DNA from: Halanaerobium sp964649895
GTDB lineage: Bacteria; Bacillota; Halanaerobiia; Halanaerobiales; Halanaerobiaceae
Assembly: GCA_964649895.1 (NCBI GenBank)
Contig: CAZYRX010000012.1
Coordinates: 1-40,415 of the forward strand
Direction: 5' to 3'
Length of the DNA: 40,415 bases
A model generated the notes under the pieces. It ran no database searches. It was not told where the DNA came from and saw only the letters and a program-made list of their open reading frames with translations. This document shows, piece by piece, positions 9,333-17,344 of the stretch. Made by a program: the position numbers and the translations under genes. Positions within the stretch are counted from its first letter, which is position 1. Every line of letters starts with the position of its first letter.

Positions 9333-9411
9333 TCTTTATCCCTCCTGTATAAATTCAACTGAACAAACTTAAATATAATATTAAGTAAAATTAATTATTA
9401 AAATTTTTGAT

Positions 9412-9702
9412 TTAAACAATTACAGCTAAAACATCATCGATAGAAAGAATTATATACTCTTCAGAGTCAACTGTAACTTTTGTACCAGCATATTTATCAA
9501 ATACAACTTTGTCCCCAATAGCAACTTCAGGTTCTTCATCTTCAGCAGCAATATTTCTGCCAACTGCAACAATTTCTCCTTGTTGTGGTTTCTCCTCTTT
9601 TTTGGCTGTATCTGGGAGAACAATTCCGCCTTCAGTTTTCTCTTCTTTTTCTTCATCTACAAATTTTACTGCAACTCTGTTATCTAATGGTTTAATACTC
9701 AT
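9412..9702 (-). CDS. groES: Co-chaperonin GroES (Hsp10)
   Basis: The 96-residue lid of the GroEL chamber. It begins SIKPLDNRVAVKF and carries the mobile-loop region EEKTEGGIVLPDTAKKE, which binds GroEL, then the conserved VGDKVVFDKYAGTKV-like segment (here IGDKVVFDKYAGTKV) near the C-terminus. ATG start with AAGGGGG upstream. It is the first gene of the operon, directly downstream of a perfect CIRCE operator. Confidence 0.99.
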   Translation of the reverse strand: MSIKPLDNRVAVKFVDEEKEEKTEGGIVLPDTAKKEEKPQQGEIVAVGRNIAAEDEEPEVAIGDKVVFDKYAGTKVTVDSEEYIILSIDDVLAVIV

Positions 9703-9744
9703 TAAAAAATAACCCCCTTCTATTTTTTTATTATCTTAAAATGA

Positions 9745-9771
9745 TTAGCACTCAATTGAAGCGAGTGCTAA
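9745..9771 (-). promoter_or_regulatory. CIRCE operator (HrcA binding site)
   Basis: A perfect TTAGCACTC - 9 bases - GAGTGCTAA inverted repeat between the promoter and groES. It is the established binding site of the heat-shock repressor HrcA; hrcA itself is not in the window. Confidence 0.98.
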
Positions 9772-9785
9772 CAAGCACTGTAAAT

Positions 9786-9814
9786 ATAATATCTAAGACA
9801 TAAATTAAAATCAA
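9786..9814 (-). promoter_or_regulatory. Sigma-A-type promoter of groES-groEL
   Basis: On the minus strand TTGATT (9809-9814), 17 bases, TATTAT (9786-9791), located just upstream of CIRCE so that the repressor would sit at the start of the transcript. Confidence 0.8.
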
Positions 9815-9968
9815 GTCCGATTAAAGACTATTATAAGCTTTTATATGCTTTTTAATGCTCTAAAGTTATATTAAGTCTTTATTTCTCTAAATATCTCTAA
9901 AATTCAATCTTAAATTGGCTCAAAACTAATTCAGCAAAAGAAATCATTAAGATTATATTATAAAAGCA

Positions 9969-11315
9969 CTAGAGCAATATTATTTCAACTCCATATTTGT
10001 CTTCAATTTCTGAATAATGTTCACCTAAAAGATCATTACCATAATAGTCATAAATAATTTCTGGAACAATTAATTTTTCTGCTTTAAAATCTAGCTTTCT
10101 AAGAGCAAAATCCAGATCATTATTTACGAGTAGACCTGCTGACATTATGGAGCCACCGAAAAAATTATTTTTAGTTTCTATAAGTTTGAAATTATAATCT
10201 TCATCAGAAAAGTCTTTTGTTATAAAATCAAATAAATTGTATGCCAATTGAGAAGTTAATAATATTGTAGAAATATTTTCTTTATCTTTTTTGCTGAGTT
10301 TAATATGTGATAACAAAATATTCTTTTTTCTTCTGCCAATATCATAAGACATGATTAATCCTGACTTTTTTCCTGCCGATTTATTTAAAATTATTTTTAA
10401 TTTTTTATCATTCCTATCTATAATCAGTTCAGGATTTTCTGATTTTTTAATTTTATAGAAAGCATCCACTCTGCTTTCTATTTTATAACCATTAACAAAG
10501 GTAATTACATCATTTCTTTTTAAATCAGTGTAATAAGCAGGAGAATTTTTTATAATTCCTTCTATTTCTGCTGAAAGATCATCTATTAATTGAGGTTCAA
10601 TAATTATTGGATAATTATATTTTTCTCTATTATTTTCGATAAAAAACTTTAGTTTATTATAATAATTTTTCCCAGGCATTAATTTCTTACGTGCATAGTG
10701 ACTAAATCCAGGCATAAAGATCCTTAAAGATAAAGGGGGAAAACTTTCTAAAAAATCTAATGTATGGGTAAGTTTTTCAAAACCTAATATATGATGCATT
10801 GAAACTATACTTGCCTCAAATTTAATATTATATTCTTTTAGTTTTTTTATAATTTTAAAAACATTTTCTGGTCGAGGATCCTTCATTAAAAAAACCCGTT
10901 CCTCCGGAGCGGGTGCGTTTAAAGATATATTAAATTCAATAGGAGATAAATTTTTGAATTCTGATAAATATTTTTCCTCAATAAATGATGCACTTGTAGT
11001 AATCTTAATCTCTATTTTGGGCCATCTGTCTCTAATGTAATTTAAAATTTCCATAATTCTAGGATGACTAAATGGTTCACCTTCAATTATCTTACTTGCA
11101 GATTCTCCAATAAATACAGGTTTTTGCTCATCTAAAAATTCTATCATAGTTTTGACCAATTCAAAGTCTAAATGACCAAAACTATAAGTTTCAACTTCTG
11201 AAGGATTATTTTTATGACTACAAAAAATACAATTCAATTTACATATAGATGTTATGGGAAGAATATTATCTTCCTTAACTGTTTTGAATAAAATTTCTTT
11301 TTTTGATTTATACAT
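9969..11315 (-). CDS. Radical SAM protein with internal PDZ-like and C-terminal DUF512-like domains
   Basis: A 448-residue protein. The radical SAM cluster motif is C25-x3-C29-x2-C32 (CKLNCIFC), followed by a GEPFSHPRI segment resembling the GGE motif that contacts SAM. Residues about 245-315 look like a degenerate PDZ domain (SPAYYTDLKRNDVITFVNGY). The C-terminus (about 345-448) resembles DUF512: FFGGSIMSAGLL followed by a VPEIIYDYYGND stretch, matching the family's FFG..V.VAGLL and LP..ML pattern. In the DUF512 proteins I know, the PDZ-like domain is N-terminal; here it sits after the radical SAM domain. ATG start with GGAAG upstream, 41 bases after tsaD, so it is probably the last gene of the pro-tsa operon. 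A terminator-like hairpin lies inside the gene (10888-10914). The substrate is unknown. Confidence 0.75.
   Translation of the reverse strand: MYKSKKEILFKTVKEDNILPITSICKLNCIFCSHKNNPSEVETYSFGHLDFELVKTMIEFLDEQKPVFIGESASKIIEGEPFSHPRIMEILNYIRDRWPKIEIKITTSASFIEEKYLSEFKNLSPIEFNISLNAPAPEERVFLMKDPRPENVFKIIKKLKEYNIKFEASIVSMHHILGFEKLTHTLDFLESFPPLSLRIFMPGFSHYARKKLMPGKNYYNKLKFFIENNREKYNYPIIIEPQLIDDLSAEIEGIIKNSPAYYTDLKRNDVITFVNGYKIESRVDAFYKIKKSENPELIIDRNDKKLKIILNKSAGKKSGLIMSYDIGRRKKNILLSHIKLSKKDKENISTILLTSQLAYNLFDFITKDFSDEDYNFKLIETKNNFFGGSIMSAGLLVNNDLDFALRKLDFKAEKLIVPEIIYDYYGNDLLGEHYSEIEDKYGVEIILL
10888..10914 (-). terminator. Intragenic terminator-like hairpin in the radical SAM gene
   Basis: On the minus (sense) strand ACCCGCTC, loop CGGAG, GAACGGGT (8-base stem with one G-U pair), followed by an uninterrupted T7 run that overlaps the stem's last T. 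It falls in codons about 136-144. It has the form of an intrinsic terminator but is inside the reading frame; its activity is unproven. Confidence 0.5.
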
Positions 11316-11356
11316 TTTTTTCTTCCTTTTTTCTTATTTTCTTTGATTTTAGAGAA

Positions 11357-12397
11357 CTATAATTTTAATGATGGTTCAGCACTTATGCTTAAAGGGGCAA
11401 AATCTCTATCTAAATACTGATAATAAGCAACTGCTCCAATCATTGCAGCATTATCCGTACATAAATTTAAAGATGGATAATAAAAGTCTAAATTCATTTT
11501 TTTTAGTTCATCAGCAGCTACCTGTCTTAGTCTGCTGTTAGCTGCAACGCCTCCAGATAACACTACACTTTTAACATCATATTCTTCTGCAGCTTTTATT
11601 AGTTTTGCAATCAAACTATCTACAACAGCTTCTTGAAAACTAGCAGCAATATCAGCTTTATTAATTTTTTTACCTCTCTGTTCTTGATTATTAATATAAT
11701 TCATCACTGCAGTCTTTAAACCACTAAAGCTAAAATCATAGCTGTTCTCACCCATTATTGCTCGTGGAAAATCGACTGCATCAGAATCACCATTTTTCGC
11801 TTCTTTTTCTATTGCTGGGCCACCTGGATAGCCCAGTCCCATAAATCTTGCTATTTTATCAAATGCTTCACCTGCTGCATCATCTCTTGTCCTTCCCAAA
11901 ATGCTGTATCCCTTTAAATTTTCAAAATATAACAAATCAGTATGTCCTCCAGAAATTGTTAAGCACAAAAGAGGTTTCTTTATATCAGGGTTATCAATGA
12001 AATTTGCATATATATGACCTGCAATGTGGTTTACAGCAATTAAAGGAATATTTAACATCAAAGAAATAGTCTTTGCAGCTGTAAGACCAACTAAAAGCCC
12101 CCCTACTAAACCCGGTCCATATGTTGCAGCGACTGCATCAAGATCTTCAAAATCCACAGCAGCTTTGTTGAGCGCTTCATCAATTACTGGTAAAATAAGT
12201 TCAAGATGTTTCCGAGAAGCAATTTCAGGAACTACTCCCCCAAATTTTTTGTGGAGCTCAACCTGAGAAGAAACAACATTTGAGAGTACTTCAAGACCAT
12301 TTTTATTAACAGAAACAGCAGTTTCATCACATGAGCTTTCAAGAGCTAATATATATACATCATTTTCTTTTGTTTTTAATCTCTTTTTAAAATCCAA
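11357..12397 (-). CDS. tsaD: tRNA N6-adenosine threonylcarbamoyltransferase TsaD
   Basis: Transfers the threonylcarbamoyl group to A37 of tRNAs reading ANN codons (t6A), working with TsaB and TsaE, both encoded just upstream. The 346-residue protein has the ASKH-fold metal-binding histidines in VPEIASRKHLE and AVNHIAGHIYA, the ESSCDETAVSV N-terminal motif, TISGGHTDLLY and the C-terminal SGGVAANSRLR. The start is TTG at 12397, nine bases after AGGAGG. A short in-frame extension (DFKKRLKTKEND) precedes the conserved domain; I keep it because the ribosome binding site fits. It follows tsaB after 27 bases. Confidence 0.97.
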   Translation of the reverse strand: MDFKKRLKTKENDVYILALESSCDETAVSVNKNGLEVLSNVVSSQVELHKKFGGVVPEIASRKHLELILPVIDEALNKAAVDFEDLDAVAATYGPGLVGGLLVGLTAAKTISLMLNIPLIAVNHIAGHIYANFIDNPDIKKPLLCLTISGGHTDLLYFENLKGYSILGRTRDDAAGEAFDKIARFMGLGYPGGPAIEKEAKNGDSDAVDFPRAIMGENSYDFSFSGLKTAVMNYINNQEQRGKKINKADIAASFQEAVVDSLIAKLIKAAEEYDVKSVVLSGGVAANSRLRQVAADELKKMNLDFYYPSLNLCTDNAAMIGAVAYYQYLDRDFAPLSISAEPSLKL

Positions 12398-12424
12398 TTC
12401 AACTAACCTCCTATTAGTTCTTTA

Positions 12425-13153
12425 TCAGCTTTTATATTTTTTTTGCCAGTTGATTTCTGCCTGAGCTTTTTTTAAATAAAGAGGCTTGAGTTCATATATG
12501 TTGTCATTTTCTCCCTTGTTAATATAGTTATGACCTAATCTAGCTATAACAGCTGCTCTGGGAAAATTATTTTCTGTTTCAGCAGAAAAAATATTGAAAT
12601 TATGTTTTTTAAAAATTTCTACTGCTTGCTTCACTCTGTTACCAACTATCACTATTTCTTTATCTCTATATTCAGAAATAATATCAGGTAACTTATCAAT
12701 ATCTGCAGCAGATAAATCTAATATATTTTTCACCAAATAGTTTATTCCCATATTTTCCTGAGTATCTTTAATATTTGATTTATATAATGAATAATAAACT
12801 CTATTTCTTCTTGCATCAATTAAAGGTAATATATAATCACCTCTCACACCTGATGCCATAACTTCAAGGGTAGAAACCCCTTTAACAGGAATTTTATTGA
12901 CTCTACCCATCATTTTAGCCGCTGTAATAGCTATCCTTAGTCCAGTAAAAGATCCAGGTCCAGTTCCAACAGCAATTCCTTCTAATTCTTCCGGTGCTAT
13001 ATTTAATTGAGTTAACATTTCTTTAATTAAAGGAATTAACTTTTCACTATGCTGTCTTTTTAAACTGAGATTATATTCTCCTAACAAATTATTATCCTCT
13101 AGGATTGATATTGCTAATATTTCTGTAGAAGTATCAATTCCAAGAATCAGCAT
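12425..13153 (-). CDS. tsaB: tRNA threonylcarbamoyladenosine biosynthesis protein TsaB
   Basis: A 242-residue ASKHA-fold partner of TsaD, needed for t6A formation. It begins LILGIDTSTEILAISIL and has the family motif GTGPGSFTGLRIAITAAKM (about 66-84). It lacks the metal-binding histidines of TsaD, as expected. The ATG at 13153 lies inside the end of tsaE (20-base overlap), so the two are translationally coupled. No rimI gene sits between tsaB and tsaD, unlike many Firmicutes. Confidence 0.95.
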   Translation of the reverse strand: MLILGIDTSTEILAISILEDNNLLGEYNLSLKRQHSEKLIPLIKEMLTQLNIAPEELEGIAVGTGPGSFTGLRIAITAAKMMGRVNKIPVKGVSTLEVMASGVRGDYILPLIDARRNRVYYSLYKSNIKDTQENMGINYLVKNILDLSAADIDKLPDIISEYRDKEIVIVGNRVKQAVEIFKKHNFNIFSAETENNFPRAAVIARLGHNYINKGENDNIYELKPLYLKKAQAEINWQKKYKS

Positions 13154-13619
13154 TTTTATTCAACCTTTCTATTAATTGCTTTGAGCTTTCTCCTTCACCT
13201 CTAACAATTATTTTTCTTTTTAAATTTGATTTTTTAATTATTTCAATATAAATAAAATTGGCCGGAACTAATGAAAGAGCTATTTCCGGCCATTCTATTA
13301 ATATTACTGCATCTCTATCAAGATAATCTTCAAAACCTATTTCTAATAGTTCTTCACTTTGGTTGAGTCGATATAAATCCATGTGGATAATTTCTTCATC
13401 TGCAAAGTACTCTTTGATAATATTAAATGTCGGACTAGTTATTTCTGATTTATATCCTAAACTTTCTGCAATACCCTGGACCATTAATGTCTTTCCTGTA
13501 CCTAATTCCCCCTTTAGGAGTATCAGTGCTGGACTATTGATTAATCTGCCAATCTCAACTGCAAATTTTTTAGTTTCTTCTGGAGAACTGCTTATTATAG
13601 CAAATGTCTTTTCCTCCAT
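13134..13619 (-). CDS. tsaE: tRNA threonylcarbamoyladenosine biosynthesis ATPase TsaE
   Basis: A 161-residue P-loop ATPase that drives turnover of the TsaBD complex. Walker A is GELGTGKTLMVQGIAESLG (about residues 38-56), SPTFNIIKEY follows, and IHMDLYRL and LIEWPEIA are the typical downstream motifs. The ATG at 13619 directly abuts the proC stop codon with no spacer, and its ribosome binding site (GAGGAG) lies within proC. The end overlaps tsaB by 20 bases. Confidence 0.96.
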   Translation of the reverse strand: MEEKTFAIISSSPEETKKFAVEIGRLINSPALILLKGELGTGKTLMVQGIAESLGYKSEITSPTFNIIKEYFADEEIIHMDLYRLNQSEELLEIGFEDYLDRDAVILIEWPEIALSLVPANFIYIEIIKKSNLKRKIIVRGEGESSKQLIERLNKNADSWN

Positions 13620-14423
13620 TTAACCACCCAACTCCTCTGATCTTTCTGCAGCTGTAGAAACTGCTTTGATAACTGCAGAACGAAAATTATTATTTTCCAG
13701 AGCAGCTACACCATTTATAGTAGTACCAGCAGGTGAAGTTACCATGTCTTTAAGTTCTGCTGGATGTCTATTTGTTTCTAATACCATCTCTGCCCCACCT
13801 TTAACAGTTTGGGCAGCCAATTTTAAAGCAGTATCTCGGTTTAATCCTTTTAAAACTCCAGCATCAGCTAATGCCTCAATGAATATATATACAAAAGCTG
13901 GACCACTTCCACTCAAAGCTGTAACTGCATCCATATCTTTTTCTTCAACTTCTACTACTTTACCAAGTGCTGAAAAAATTTTCATTATTATTTCTTTTTC
14001 TTCTTCACTGATATTTTCTGGGAAAGTTAGTGCACTCATCCCTTCTGCTACAAGAGCAGGTGTATTAGGCATTATTCTTGTAATTTTGCTCTTACTGCCC
14101 AAAATATCTTGTATATGTTCAACCGTTATACCAGCAGCAATAGAAATTATATTCTTATCAGCAGCTGCTCCCTTTATATCCCGAAGTACAAAATCAATCA
14201 CCTGAGGCTTGACAGCAAGAATAACTAAATCACTCTCATTTACTGCTTCACGATTATCTGAAGTGAAATTTAAATCTGGATATTTGTTCATTTCTTTAAA
14301 GCTTTGATAAGAGAATTTTTTATCAGCTGCTGTAATATTTTTTTGATCAATTAAATCATTTTTTAATATACCATCTAAAATCGCCTGGCCCATATTACCA
14401 AGACCAATAATAGCTAAGTCCAT
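13620..14423 (-). CDS. proC: Pyrroline-5-carboxylate reductase
   Basis: Last step of proline synthesis: reduces pyrroline-5-carboxylate with NAD(P)H. The 267-residue protein has the N-terminal dinucleotide motif IGLGNMGQAILDGI, the AVKPQ motif, RIMPNTPALVAEGMSAL, and the C-terminal dimerisation signature (TALSGSGPAFVYIFIEALAD, then VTSPAGTTINGVAALE). ATG start with AGGAGG upstream. It follows proA by nine bases and abuts tsaE, so proline and t6A genes share a transcript. Confidence 0.98.
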   Translation of the reverse strand: MDLAIIGLGNMGQAILDGILKNDLIDQKNITAADKKFSYQSFKEMNKYPDLNFTSDNREAVNESDLVILAVKPQVIDFVLRDIKGAAADKNIISIAAGITVEHIQDILGSKSKITRIMPNTPALVAEGMSALTFPENISEEEKEIIMKIFSALGKVVEVEEKDMDAVTALSGSGPAFVYIFIEALADAGVLKGLNRDTALKLAAQTVKGGAEMVLETNRHPAELKDMVTSPAGTTINGVAALENNNFRSAVIKAVSTAAERSEELGG

Positions 14424-14432
14424 TTCTGCCTC

Positions 14433-15689
14433 CTATTCTCGAATTTGTCCATCTCCCATGATTATATATTTGGTAGTTGTTAGTTCTTTTAGACCCATAG
14501 GTCCTCTAGCATGCAGCTTTTGAGTACTAATACCAGTTTCTGCACCCAGCCCAAATTGACCACCATCAGTAAATCTTGTTGAAGCATTAACATACACTGC
14601 TGCTGCATCAATGTCATCTAAAAATTTTCTGGCAGTAGTATAATTTTCAGTTACAATTGCTTCAGAATGTTTAGTCCCGTAATTATAGATATGTTCAACT
14701 GCCTCATCATAATTTTCTACAACTTTAACAGACATAATATAATCTAAATATTCAGCTGCATAATCCTCTTCGTCAGCTTCTTTAATCTGTGGTACAATTT
14801 TTCTGGTTTTTTCACAGCCTCTTAATTCTACATCCTTTTCATTAAATATTCCCGCCATTTCAGGTAAAAAGTTTTCTGCTATTTCTGCATCTACTAAAAG
14901 ACTTTCCGCTGCATTACATACTGCAGGACGAGAATATTTAGCATTAAATACTATTTTTTTAGCTTTTGTCAAATCTGCATCTTTATTTACATAAACATGA
15001 CAATTACCTACACCTGTTTCAATTACAGGTACTTTAGACTCATTAACCACTTTTTGAATAAGTCCTGCTCCACCACGAGGGATTAAAACATCCAAATAAT
15101 CATTTAATGTGAAAAGTATATCAACTGCTTTTCTATCTGTAGTTCTAATTAACTGCACACTCTCTTCAGGTAAACTTGCTTCTCTAAGACCATCCTGAAT
15201 AATATTTGTTAGAATTTGATTTGAATTAAAAGCATTTGATCCGCCACGCAAAATTACAGCATTACCAGATTTCAAACATAAACCCGCAACATCAACCGTA
15301 ACATTTGGACGTGCTTCATAGATAATTCCGATTACACCTAAAGGCACTCTAATCTTACCTATCTGCAAACCATTCGGCCTTTTCCACATATGAGGAACTT
15401 CTCCAATCGGATCTTCCTGAGCTGCTACTTCTCTAAGCCCCTGAGCCATACCTTCAATTCTTGATTCGGTCAATTTTAAACGATCAAGCAAAGCTCTATT
15501 TAACCCATTTTCTTTGCCTTTTTCCATGTCTTTTTGATTGATTTTTAAGATTTCATCCTGTCTGTCAATGAGCTTATCAGCAATGATATTTAAAGCTTTG
15601 TTTTTCTCACCACTTGCTGCTTTAGCAAGTTTCCTTGACGCTTGTTTAGCTGCATCCGCCTGGGAAATAAGATTTTCTCTAATACTCAT
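14433..15689 (-). CDS. proA: Glutamate-5-semialdehyde dehydrogenase (gamma-glutamyl phosphate reductase)
   Basis: Reduces gamma-glutamyl phosphate to glutamate semialdehyde with NADPH, the second step of proline synthesis. The 418-residue protein is an aldehyde-dehydrogenase-fold enzyme with IGIIYEARPNVTVDVAGLCL, LILRGG-type SGNAVILRGGSNAFNSN, IPRGGAGLIQ and the region of the catalytic cysteine, YSRPAVCNAAESLLV. The C-terminus has the signature TRFTDGGQFGLGAETGIST. ATG with GGAGGAG upstream; the start overlaps proB by 11 bases. Confidence 0.98.
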   Translation of the reverse strand: MSIRENLISQADAAKQASRKLAKAASGEKNKALNIIADKLIDRQDEILKINQKDMEKGKENGLNRALLDRLKLTESRIEGMAQGLREVAAQEDPIGEVPHMWKRPNGLQIGKIRVPLGVIGIIYEARPNVTVDVAGLCLKSGNAVILRGGSNAFNSNQILTNIIQDGLREASLPEESVQLIRTTDRKAVDILFTLNDYLDVLIPRGGAGLIQKVVNESKVPVIETGVGNCHVYVNKDADLTKAKKIVFNAKYSRPAVCNAAESLLVDAEIAENFLPEMAGIFNEKDVELRGCEKTRKIVPQIKEADEEDYAAEYLDYIMSVKVVENYDEAVEHIYNYGTKHSEAIVTENYTTARKFLDDIDAAAVYVNASTRFTDGGQFGLGAETGISTQKLHARGPMGLKELTTTKYIIMGDGQIRE

Positions 15690-16809
15690 TATTATCTCCT
15701 CCTATTACCATATTGTCCCTATGTATTACTTCACTTTTATTAAAATAACCAAGTTTATCTTCTATTTCTTCAGAATGCAGTCCTTTAATTTTTTTTATTT
15801 CTGAAGAACTATAATTTACAATCCCTTTACCAATATTTTTATCTTCTGAAATTATTGCAACTGGTTCTCCACTTTTGAATTCTCCATTTACATCTATAAT
15901 GCCACCAGGAAGAAGACTTTTCCCCCTGCTGATAAGAGCTTCTGCAGCTCCTTTATCTACTATTACTTCTCCTGAAGGAGGAAGATTAAAATGAAGCCAC
16001 TGTTTTCTTTTTGACAAACTATTCTTTTCTGCTAAAAATGTTGTCCCCATATCATATCGTTTATCTTCTGCCATCTCAACCAAATTTAAAAGAGAATTTT
16101 TTTCTCTGCCAGAGCCAATAATCATTACTATACCTGAATTTACTGCAATTTTTGCAGCTTCGATTTTGGTTATCATACCACCTGTTCCTACTAGACTACC
16201 TCTACCACCAGCCATATTGATTATCTTTTGATTTATATCTTTAACTAAATGAATTAACTTAGAATTTTCATCTGTGGGACTGCTGCTGTAAAGCCCTTTA
16301 ACATCAGAGAGATTTATTAAAAGATCTGCTTCAACCAGACCTGCAACTCTTGCTGAAAGTGTGTCATTATCGCCAAATTTTATTTCATTTGTAACAACTG
16401 TATCATTTTCATTAATAACAGGTATTACACCATGATCCAGAAGAGTTTCCAAAGTATTAAATGCATTTAAATATCTATTTCTATTTTCTAAATCACTTGA
16501 AGTCAATAAAATCTGAGCACATTTTTCTCCATATTCTCTAAAAAATTTATTATAAATACCTATTAATAATCCCTGACCTACTGAAGCACATGCCTGCTGT
16601 TCGGGAATAGAATTAGGCTTTTTTGCAAACCCAAGTTCTCCTACACCTGCTGCAATTGCACCTGAACTAACCAAAATTATTTCTCTTCCCTGATTTTTTA
16701 AATCAACTAATTGTCTTGTTAACCTATCAATCCGGGTAAAGTTCATTTTCCCGTTTTCATTGGTCAAAGTACTGCTTCCAACTTTTACTACTACTCTCTT
16801 ATAATCCAT
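15679..16809 (-). CDS. proB: Glutamate 5-kinase with PUA domain
   Basis: Phosphorylates glutamate, the first and usually proline-inhibited step of proline synthesis. The 376-residue protein has an N-terminal amino-acid kinase domain (VVVKVGSSTLTNENG, IILVSSGAIAAGVGELG, PVINENDTV, FGDNDTLSARVAGLVEADLL) and a C-terminal PUA domain (from about residue 280, PSGEVIVDKGAAEALISRGK), i.e. the full-length form. The ATG at 16809 has AGGATGAG upstream. It is the first gene of the apparent proBAC-tsaEBD operon. I could not find a convincing -35/-10 pair; a TATAAT-like box lies about 90 bases upstream without a good -35. In a halophile, proline may also act as an osmolyte. Confidence 0.98.
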   Translation of the reverse strand: MDYKRVVVKVGSSTLTNENGKMNFTRIDRLTRQLVDLKNQGREIILVSSGAIAAGVGELGFAKKPNSIPEQQACASVGQGLLIGIYNKFFREYGEKCAQILLTSSDLENRNRYLNAFNTLETLLDHGVIPVINENDTVVTNEIKFGDNDTLSARVAGLVEADLLINLSDVKGLYSSSPTDENSKLIHLVKDINQKIINMAGGRGSLVGTGGMITKIEAAKIAVNSGIVMIIGSGREKNSLLNLVEMAEDKRYDMGTTFLAEKNSLSKRKQWLHFNLPPSGEVIVDKGAAEALISRGKSLLPGGIIDVNGEFKSGEPVAIISEDKNIGKGIVNYSSSEIKKIKGLHSEEIEDKLGYFNKSEVIHRDNMVIGGDNNEY

Positions 16810-16992
16810 AATAGCTCATCCTGACTTTTTAAATAAAAATTTTATAAAAACAAAGATATATATTTGTTAATTTAAATAAAAATGACTATTGAATTCTATT
16901 ATAACAAAAAATTAAAGAATAAAAAAGAATTAAAGAATCATAGATACAAATTTAATGTTTTTAAATCATATATTTTTTAAATAACATTAGAC

Positions 16993-17145
16993 TTATATCA
17001 GTTCAATCTCTAATAGTATAAGCGCAAAACCATCACCAAAATTCTTTTTTGCAAATGACTGATCTGGAACTTGACTTAAATTAATGATCTCCCCAGATGC
17101 AGGTGCAGCTAGATATTCTATTTTTTCTTCTAATATATTGGCCAT
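16993..17145 (-). pseudogene. Truncated PTS EIIA (glucose-type) fragment, 50 codons
   Basis: A short frame not seen at normal length cut-offs. It starts at ATG 17145 with GGGGGT eight bases upstream and encodes about 50 residues. The segment APASGEIINLSQVPDQSF, then GDGFAL, aligns by eye with the N-terminal part of glucose-type EIIA proteins (APLSGEIVNIEDVPDVVF...GDGIAI). It stops right after GDGFAL plus an LLEIELI tail. The active-site histidine half of EIIA (HFGxDTV) is missing, and no continuation appears in the other frames before proB. It is therefore a remnant or a mini-protein that cannot accept phosphate at the usual histidine. The surrounding 183 bases down to proB hold nothing else that I recognise. 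Confidence 0.65.
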
Positions 17146-17210
17146 TCACTATTACCCCCTTATTTTAATTATAATATACTTCTTTCGAATATTACAGAGT
17201 TAAATATGGG

Positions 17211-17256
17211 TAGATAAAGAAAAGCTGCTCTATTGATATCAACAGAGCAGCTTTTC
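17211..17256 (-). terminator. Intrinsic terminator of the hydrogenase operon
   Basis: A long near-perfect palindrome: AAAAGCTGCTCT (17220-17231) pairs with AGAGCAGCTTTT (17244-17255), with the loop itself self-complementary (TTGATATCAA). On the minus strand it is followed by TTTTCTTTATC. It lies about 90 bases past the hndD stop. Confidence 0.85.
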
Positions 17257-17278
17257 CCGGATCTCATTTAAATATTTA

Positions 17279-17331
17279 TAATTAAATCAATTGATTTAAT
17301 TAATTTTTTTATATGCTTAAAATAAGCATAT
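17279..17331. repeat. Two further inverted repeats after hndD
   Basis: A perfect 24-base AT palindrome (17279-17302, centred on CAATTG) is followed by T7 on the plus strand. Next to it is a second hairpin, ATATGCTTA-AAA-TAAGCATAT (17311-17331), 13 bases beyond the hndD stop. Neither has a minus-strand T tract, so they may protect the 3' end of the mRNA rather than terminate it. Confidence 0.5.
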
Positions 17332-17344
17332 TTATCCTTACCAT

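Noticed and set aside
9825..9900. Short repeats (AAGCTTTTATATGC, TGCTTTTTAATGC) between groES and the radical SAM gene
   Set aside because: Imperfect and AT-rich; no consistent unit length, so not a CRISPR or designed repeat.
13666..14205. 179-codon plus-strand open frame opposite proC
   Set aside because: It is antisense to a well-supported gene, has low-complexity Ser/Ile/Ala-rich composition typical of a reverse-frame shadow, and no ribosome binding site.
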